A stretch of DNA of 64,000 nt, taken from assembly GCA_964436815.1 (NCBI GenBank), contig CAYTER010000003.1:15580-79579 (forward strand). Reading direction: 5' to 3'. Source of the stretch: UBA993 sp964436815. GTDB taxonomy: Bacteria > Bacillota > Dethiobacteria > DTU022. The notes beneath the pieces are model-generated. The model saw only the letters and a program-made list of their open reading frames with translations, made no database searches and was not told the origin of the DNA. Shown here piece after piece: positions 59,390 through 64,000 of this stretch. Position 1 is the stretch's first letter. Each line of letters starts with the position of its first letter. The position numbers and the translations under genes are program-made.

Positions 59390-59662
59390 ATGATAGTTTG
59401 AACATCAAAACATTTTAATACATGCTATTATAGAAAAGGTTTTGGATTTCATCACTTTACCTACCCAACAATTGCTTGATGCGATCAATCCGGCAGCTTA
59501 ATTTGTTATTTACTGTTTCGGATGTTATAGTACATAAAAAGTACTCAATCTGCATAAATCCTTATATTAGATAGAGCAGGATTCCGTCAATATTTCAAGT
59601 AAAATTTGCAATTGCGAACAGGCAATTACTCCTTTTAACGTACAATAAAAGGAGGCAGGGTC
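59390..59662. other. Intergenic region after the sugar island
   Basis: AT-rich, no gene. A small inverted repeat (AGTAC / GTACT around 59528-59545) and a short TTGAT/ATCAA hairpin are present. I saw no convincing terminator for the sugar operon, and no consensus promoter for the kinase gene downstream. Confidence 0.4.
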
Positions 59663-61132
59663 TTGCGAGATCTTTTATTGGACGGAGAAAGGTTTCTTAA
59701 TGCCCTCCGTGAAGCGGTTTTCAGACTTAAAGCCAACAGAATCACTATTAACCGCATCAACTTTTTCCCTGTTCCCGACGGCGATACAGGCAATAATATG
59801 CTGGCTACAATCGAAGCAGCTTTACTTGAGGCCGAAAACTGCGGCAGTACCCTTTTGGGAGAACTGGCCGAAGCTGCAGCCGATGGAGCGCGGGGCAGCT
59901 CTTCAGGCAGCTCAGGGGCAATACTTTCGCAGTACCTGGCTGGTTGGGCTTCAGTACTATCTGGAATTGAAACAGCTGCGGCGGAAATTATTGCCCGGGC
60001 ATTATGTGAAGGAGCAAAGAGAGCATACCGGGCGGTTGTAAAACCGGTTGAAGGAACGATTCTGACTGTGGCCCGGGAAGCGGCTCAGGCAGCGGAAAAC
60101 ACTGCTTTAGATCATAATGTTACAGCAACTCTCTTTGCTGCCCATCAGCAAGCTAAAAAAACCCTGATTAACACCAGCAAAGTCGTATCGACGCTGAACT
60201 CTCAAAAAGTGGTTGATGCCGGAGGGCTCGGCCTTTTTATTTTCTTCTCGGCTTTACTTTCTGCAATGGGTAAAGAGGTGCGAGAGGAACAGTTTGCCGG
60301 TCTGATGGAGTTTACTCTCAATCATCATGAGCAGCTAATGCAAATAGATGATCCTTATGATGTGGAGCTGACCATAGATTCAAAAGAACTTGATGAAGAG
60401 GCGATCAAGCGACTGCTGGATCAGGAAGGCTCAGAATTAATCGTGCAGGCAAATAATCAATGCTGTCATATCCACATCCATACCCGACAGCCGCTTGAGG
60501 TTCTCGAAAAAGCCGCGCAGCAAGCCCCGGTTTCGGGAGTTGTGATCCGGGACATGCGCAGGCAGTTTAATGCAGCTCATGGGGATTCAGATTCTAAAGG
60601 ATTGGTTGCTTTAGCTCTGGGAGTTAATCCTGGTTTTCTGGCACTCTTCAGCCTGGCCGGAGCGGAAGTAGCCCTGAGCCTGACAGAAACGAAGAAGATT
60701 AATCGCTTTATTGAAGAGCTGGGCGTTGAACGGGTTATCCTGCTCAGTCCGGAACCGTTAGATCATCTTAAACCAATTATTGCGAATGCCAACCTGATCG
60801 TAGTAGATGATGAGGCAAGGATTCTGGCAGCATTACTGGCAGTTTCAGACGGAGAGGCTATAAACCCCGGATCCCTGGTTCAAACAGCCCACGAGCTGCG
60901 GGTTGCAAAAATAGTAAAAGTTAGAGATAGCATTATGCCGAGTATGGTCAAAACAATCAAGGCTTTGGGACCTGCACCGGGAGACTTGCTTACCCTGTAC
61001 TACGGTAGAAATCTCTCGCGGGTAAAAATAGAAGAGAGTCTGCCTGAGTTGGAAGAGAAGTTGCCTTTACTGGGCGGGATTGAGATTTATTTCGGCGGCC
61101 AGGTAGAGCCGTTGATCATTACCCTTGAGTAG
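59663..61132 (+). CDS. fakA: DAK2-domain fatty-acid kinase FakA-like
   Basis: FakA/YloV-type protein, 489 aa. The N-terminal DAK2 ATP-binding domain has FFPVPDGDTGNNMLATIEAA and DGARGSSSGSSGAILSQYLA; a central YloV-like domain and a C-terminal DegV-like half follow. In studied Firmicutes FakA phosphorylates fatty acids held by FakB (DegV). The length is shorter than the usual ~550 aa. TTG 59663 behind AAAGGAGGCAG. DegV-type partners lie downstream at 61231 and 63144. Confidence 0.88.
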   Translation: MRDLLLDGERFLNALREAVFRLKANRITINRINFFPVPDGDTGNNMLATIEAALLEAENCGSTLLGELAEAAADGARGSSSGSSGAILSQYLAGWASVLSGIETAAAEIIARALCEGAKRAYRAVVKPVEGTILTVAREAAQAAENTALDHNVTATLFAAHQQAKKTLINTSKVVSTLNSQKVVDAGGLGLFIFFSALLSAMGKEVREEQFAGLMEFTLNHHEQLMQIDDPYDVELTIDSKELDEEAIKRLLDQEGSELIVQANNQCCHIHIHTRQPLEVLEKAAQQAPVSGVVIRDMRRQFNAAHGDSDSKGLVALALGVNPGFLALFSLAGAEVALSLTETKKINRFIEELGVERVILLSPEPLDHLKPIIANANLIVVDDEARILAALLAVSDGEAINPGSLVQTAHELRVAKIVKVRDSIMPSMVKTIKALGPAPGDLLTLYYGRNLSRVKIEESLPELEEKLPLLGGIEIYFGGQVEPLIITLE

Positions 61133-61230
61133 CGGTCATTGAACTTTGAATATGAGAGGAAAGTATTCTTGCATTTAATCAATCATGAATCATTTTCCAT
61201 TCCTGAATTCAAGCTTGGAGGAGTGAACCT

Positions 61231-62100
61231 GTGAACAGAATCGGTATTGTCACCGACAGCTGTGCCATTTTATCACCGGCTTTTATCAAAGAAAATCCGG
61301 TAACTGTTGCCCCATTAACCCTTAACTGGGAAGGCAGGGAATACCGGGACGGGATCGATCTTGCGGCAGAAGAATTTTATGAGAAACTAAAAAGTTGCAC
61401 TGAACTTCCTTCAACCTCGCATGTTAAAGAAATATATTTTATTGCTGCTGCTGAGTTGTTAGTAGAAAGAGGTTATCATGAAGTTATATTTCTCCCGATG
61501 GCAAAAAACCTTGGTTTTACTTACCAGGCAGCATTGAATGCCTGTTCTGAACTGCTTGAAAATAAAACAGTCGAACAGGCGGTTGTGATTGACAGCCAGG
61601 CAGCTGCCGGTTCACTATATTTGTTGGTCCATTATGCCTGCAGCCTGGTCAGGGAAGGGTTAAGTCTGCCCGCAGTAGTGAAGAAGATAGAATCGGCAAC
61701 AGCCGGATTGCGTCTTTATGCAACATTTGAAACCCTGGAGTACCTGGTCCGGGGAGGCCGGGTCGGCAAAGCTGCCATGTTGGTAGCCAGTGCCGCCAAT
61801 ATCAAGCCCCTGATTTGTCTGAAGGATGGAGAGGTATTACCGGCCGGTCAAACCCTGGGACGTAGCAGGTCGATCAAGCTGATCCTCAAACATGTCGCTG
61901 AGGAGCTCGATCAGACCACAAAACACCCCCTGATGGTAATGCATGCTGCCGCCGCGGCGGAAGCTGAAAAAATCGCCGGTTTGTTGAACAACAACTATCC
62001 GGACAGGGAAATCCTGATCAACTATTTCAGTCCGGTTATGGGCACGCATACCGGTCCGGGTTTGATTGCCGTTAGTTTTTGGGCAAAAGGATCGGATTAG
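61231..62100 (+). CDS. DegV family protein (FakB-like fatty acid-binding protein)
   Basis: DegV/FakB protein, 289 aa, likely to carry fatty acids to FakA. It begins NRIGIVTDSCAILSP with the family's first lipid-binding loop, has PSTSHVKEIYFIAAA, LEYLVRGGRVGKAAML and a C-terminal GTHTGPGLIAVSF. GTG 61231 behind TTGGAGGAG. It is separated from FakA by about 98 nt. The lipid chain preference is not visible. Confidence 0.9.
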   Translation: MNRIGIVTDSCAILSPAFIKENPVTVAPLTLNWEGREYRDGIDLAAEEFYEKLKSCTELPSTSHVKEIYFIAAAELLVERGYHEVIFLPMAKNLGFTYQAALNACSELLENKTVEQAVVIDSQAAAGSLYLLVHYACSLVREGLSLPAVVKKIESATAGLRLYATFETLEYLVRGGRVGKAAMLVASAANIKPLICLKDGEVLPAGQTLGRSRSIKLILKHVAEELDQTTKHPLMVMHAAAAAEAEKIAGLLNNNYPDREILINYFSPVMGTHTGPGLIAVSFWAKGSD

Positions 62101-62185
62101 CCCAGGCTCAAACTAGAATAAACTTTGAAAATACTTTTTTAAACAACATGGTGAACTCGCAGATCTTAAAGGAGGATGAGCAGGG

Positions 62186-62647
62186 GTGCCGCAAGTGGAA
62201 CTGAATACCGAAGCGCCGGATTTTATACTCGATGATTTTCGCGGTAAAGCATTCCGGCTTTCGGATTACCGGGGCGAAAAAAATATTTTACTGGTGCTAA
62301 ACCGTGGGTTTTTTTGACCTTTCTGCCGCGCGCACCTGGCGCAGTTGCGCCGCGATCATGATCAGTTTGCTGAACGAGATACCCTGGTTGTTACTATCGG
62401 CCCGGAAGGAAGTAAAGCCTTCAGCCGCTACTGGGAAGAAAACGATCTGCCCTTCATCGGCCTGCCGGATGAGCATCACCGGGTATTAAAACTTTATGGA
62501 CAACAGGTTAAACTGTTTAAATTCGGACGCCAACCGGCCCAGATGTTGATCGATAAAAATGGCCTGCTGCGTTATGTTCATTATGGGCATTCGATGCAGG
62601 ACATTCCTTCTACAAAAGAGATGACTGATCTGCTGGATAACCTTTAA
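62186..62647 (+). CDS. Redoxin/peroxiredoxin-like selenoprotein with in-frame TGA
   Basis: A 153-aa AhpC/TSA-type redoxin split by a TGA at 62315-62317 (residue 44). Reading through gives LVLNRGFFUPFCRAHLAQL, where U stands for TGA: the position is the catalytic Cys of the CxxC in the common RGFWCPFC motif, with Cys at 47. Both flanks are normal redoxin sequence (EAPDFILDDFRGKAFRLSDY before, PAQMLIDKNGLLRYVHYG after). GTG 62186 follows AAAGGAGGATGAG. A hairpin starts 9 nt after the TGA (62327-62354) as expected for a bacterial SECIS. A sequencing error or pseudogene is the alternative. Confidence 0.8.
62327..62354 (+). promoter_or_regulatory. Candidate bacterial SECIS hairpin
   Basis: CGCGCGCA (62327-62334) pairs with TGCGCCGCG (62346-62354) with a one-base bulge; inside, CTG and CAG pair around a GCG apical loop. 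The apical loop lies about 21 nt from the TGA, within the range used by bacterial SelB. A full fold and comparison are needed to support it. Confidence 0.5.
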
Positions 62648-62726
62648 ACCGGGTTCATACAGTGATTTAATATCAGTCCTGATTGGCAACAACTGCCCAT
62701 CAGGCACTAATAGGGGGTAAGAAAAG

Positions 62727-63080
62727 ATGAAAATTGCCAAACTGATTGCCTGGCTGGGGTTTCTGGGGATGACTGCTGTTTTGTTGAATGGATTTATAAA
62801 CGGCAGCTTTGGCGCTGACGGAGCTGAACTGATGGCCAACCCCTGGGGAATTGTATCAATTGTTGATCTTTACGCCGGTTTTGCCCTCTTTTCGCTCTGG
62901 ATTGCCTTCCGTGAAAAAAAACTGGCCAGTGCAGTGATCTGGATTATGCTGATGCTGGTGCTCGGATTTTTTGCCGGCAGCCTGTATGTTTTAATAAACC
63001 TGCATCGAAGCCGGGGCGACTGGCTTGAATTTTTCCTCGGTGGTCGAAAGGATGCGTTGATTTCCAATCTTGGCCATTAA
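62727..63080 (+). CDS. Small integral membrane protein (DUF1475-like)
   Basis: Membrane protein of 117 aa with three hydrophobic segments (IAWLGFLGMTAVLLNGFI, FALFSLWIAF and VIWIMLMLVLGFFAGSLYVL). The block NPWGIVSIVDLYAGF resembles the DUF1475 family, of unknown function; I am moderately sure. ATG 62727 behind AGGGGGTAAG. It lies 79 nt after the redoxin gene and could belong to the same transcript. Confidence 0.7.
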   Translation: MKIAKLIAWLGFLGMTAVLLNGFINGSFGADGAELMANPWGIVSIVDLYAGFALFSLWIAFREKKLASAVIWIMLMLVLGFFAGSLYVLINLHRSRGDWLEFFLGGRKDALISNLGH

Positions 63081-63143
63081 TTGATACAGTATGATATGAT
63101 AACAGGCAGATTGAAGTAGACCTTTTCAACAGGGAGTGAAGAA

Positions 63144-64000
63144 ATGGCAAAGGTAGCAATAGTCTGCGACAGCTCGGCCAGTATCCCCGAATATTTGCAA
63201 TCTGATCTTAAAATCAGGGTGGTACCGATTTATATCCACCACGAGGATAAAGTATGGCGGGATTTAGTTGACATCAAACAGGAAGAATTTTACCGTTGGC
63301 TGCCGACCGTAACCACCCTGCCGACAACAGCTTATCCCGGTCCGGGTGATTTTCTTAAGCTATATGAAGAACTGGCTGCAGAAGGCTATGAAGAAATCGT
63401 CAGTATACATATTACTTCAAAAAGCAGCGGCACAGTGGAAGGCGCCCAGATTGCCGCCGGAATGTTGGCTGATAAAGGGAGCACAACAAGAGTTCAGGTG
63501 ATTGATACTTTAAACGTTGCCATGGCTCATGGCTGGATGGTTATCGAGGCAGCCAGAGCTGCGCAAAATGGGGCCAGCCCTGAAGCTATAATAGCCATAG
63601 TCCAAAAAATGATCCCGGTAACCGAAATGATCCAGACTGCCGATACCTTAAAGTACCTGCAGATGGGCGGCCGGATTGGCCAGGCCCAGTACCTGGTCGG
63701 TAACCTTTTAAATATCAAGCCTTTAATCGGCATGCAGGACGGGGTTATTGTACCGCTGGGACGCGAGCGCAGCCGCGGGAAGGCTTACCTGCAGATGGTA
63801 AAAATGGTTGAGCAAAAAGTTGGCAGCGGCAGTAAAATCAAGGTTGCCTATGTGCACACCGCGGCGGCTGATGAAACGGAAAAGATCCGGGCACTGCTTG
63901 AAGAGCGGGTCGAATGTGTGGAAACGATTGTGGCTGAACTTTCTCCGGCGTTAGGTGTCCACTCAGGCCCCGGCGCTACGGGAATATGTTATTTCCCGGC
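63144..64000 (+). CDS. DegV family protein (FakB-like), 3' truncated by window end
   Basis: Second DegV/FakB protein, open from ATG 63144 (behind AGGGAGTG) to the window end, 285 codons with no stop. It starts KVAIVCDSSASIPEYLQSDL and shows PTTAYPGPGDFLKLYEEL, ITSKSSGTVEGAQIAA, LKYLQMGGRIGQAQYL and HSGPGATGICYF. With the copy at 61231 it gives two FakB candidates for the single FakA upstream, a common arrangement that lets one kinase serve different fatty acids. Confidence 0.92.
   Translation, partial: MAKVAIVCDSSASIPEYLQSDLKIRVVPIYIHHEDKVWRDLVDIKQEEFYRWLPTVTTLPTTAYPGPGDFLKLYEELAAEGYEEIVSIHITSKSSGTVEGAQIAAGMLADKGSTTRVQVIDTLNVAMAHGWMVIEAARAAQNGASPEAIIAIVQKMIPVTEMIQTADTLKYLQMGGRIGQAQYLVGNLLNIKPLIGMQDGVIVPLGRERSRGKAYLQMVKMVEQKVGSGSKIKVAYVHTAAADETEKIRALLEERVECVETIVAELSPALGVHSGPGATGICYFP

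Noticed and set aside
62304..62647. Separate short genes on either side of the TGA (62186-62317 and 62345-62647)
   Set aside because: The two halves form one redoxin around a UxxC motif, and the second half has no start signal of its own. Read-through is the better reading.
1..64000. CRISPR arrays, rRNA, tRNA, insertion sequences and phage genes
   Set aside because: No repeat arrays, rRNA or tRNA sequences, transposase or integrase genes were seen.

Overview
The window comes from a low-to-medium GC Gram-positive anaerobe, most likely a clostridia-like Firmicute. Supporting signs are the gene order rpoBC, L7Ae-like, rpsL, rpsG, fusA, tuf, S10-spc-alpha, ecfA1A2T, truA, rplM, rpsI; the zinc-binding (C+) forms of S4, S14, L24 and L36; many TTG and GTG starts behind strong Shine-Dalgarno sequences; a c-di-GMP-I riboswitch; a tungsten-type aldehyde:ferredoxin oxidoreductase; and a probable selenoprotein. 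I cannot name the species. Layout: (1) 1-28.7 kb, + strand: the end of rpoB (with a very long acidic tail), rpoC, the str operon, the S10/spc/alpha ribosomal operons (secY is followed directly by map, with no adk), the ECF vitamin-transporter energizing module, truA and rplM-rpsI, closed by a clear rho-independent terminator. (2) 28.7-30.5 kb: an MBL-fold hydrolase and an archaeal-type geranylgeranylglyceryl-phosphate synthase homologue. (3) 30.5-36.8 kb, - strand: a pterin (Mo/W) cofactor operon moeA, moeA-PBP, moaA, mobB-moaC fusion, MOSC-mog fusion, preceded by an extended -10 promoter, a Moco/Tuco-type riboswitch and a terminator. (4) 36.9-43.3 kb: a mixed stretch with a serine beta-lactamase-like protein, a nuclease lipoprotein, 3-hydroxyacyl-CoA dehydrogenase, a LOG-family protein, a DUF4126 membrane protein, and a tail-anchored small protein under a c-di-GMP-I riboswitch. 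(5) 43.7-59.4 kb, + strand: a sugar-catabolic island in which a GntR regulator is followed by a lipoprotein/ATPase/permease sugar ABC transporter, an SDR, two paralogous TIM-barrel epimerases, a tungsten AOR with its own MoaD-like protein, a 2-hydroxyacid dehydrogenase, a Gfo/Idh/MocA oxidoreductase, a zinc alcohol dehydrogenase, a FGGY kinase, a KDPG-type aldolase and a cupin phosphoglucose isomerase. (6) 59.6-64 kb: FakA-like kinase, two DegV/FakB proteins (the second cut by the window end), a redoxin with an in-frame TGA in a UxxC motif, and a small membrane protein. How it fits together: the pterin-cofactor operon can supply the metallopterin used by the AOR in the sugar island. In that island a transported sugar or polyol is probably oxidised by several dehydrogenases and by the ferredoxin-linked AOR, isomerised, phosphorylated by the FGGY kinase and cleaved by the aldolase to pyruvate and a phosphorylated aldehyde. 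The substrate and the order of steps cannot be fixed from sequence alone. The most interesting items are this AOR-centred sugar pathway, the selenocysteine redoxin, and the c-di-GMP-controlled tail-anchored protein whose terminator hairpin contains its own ribosome binding site.
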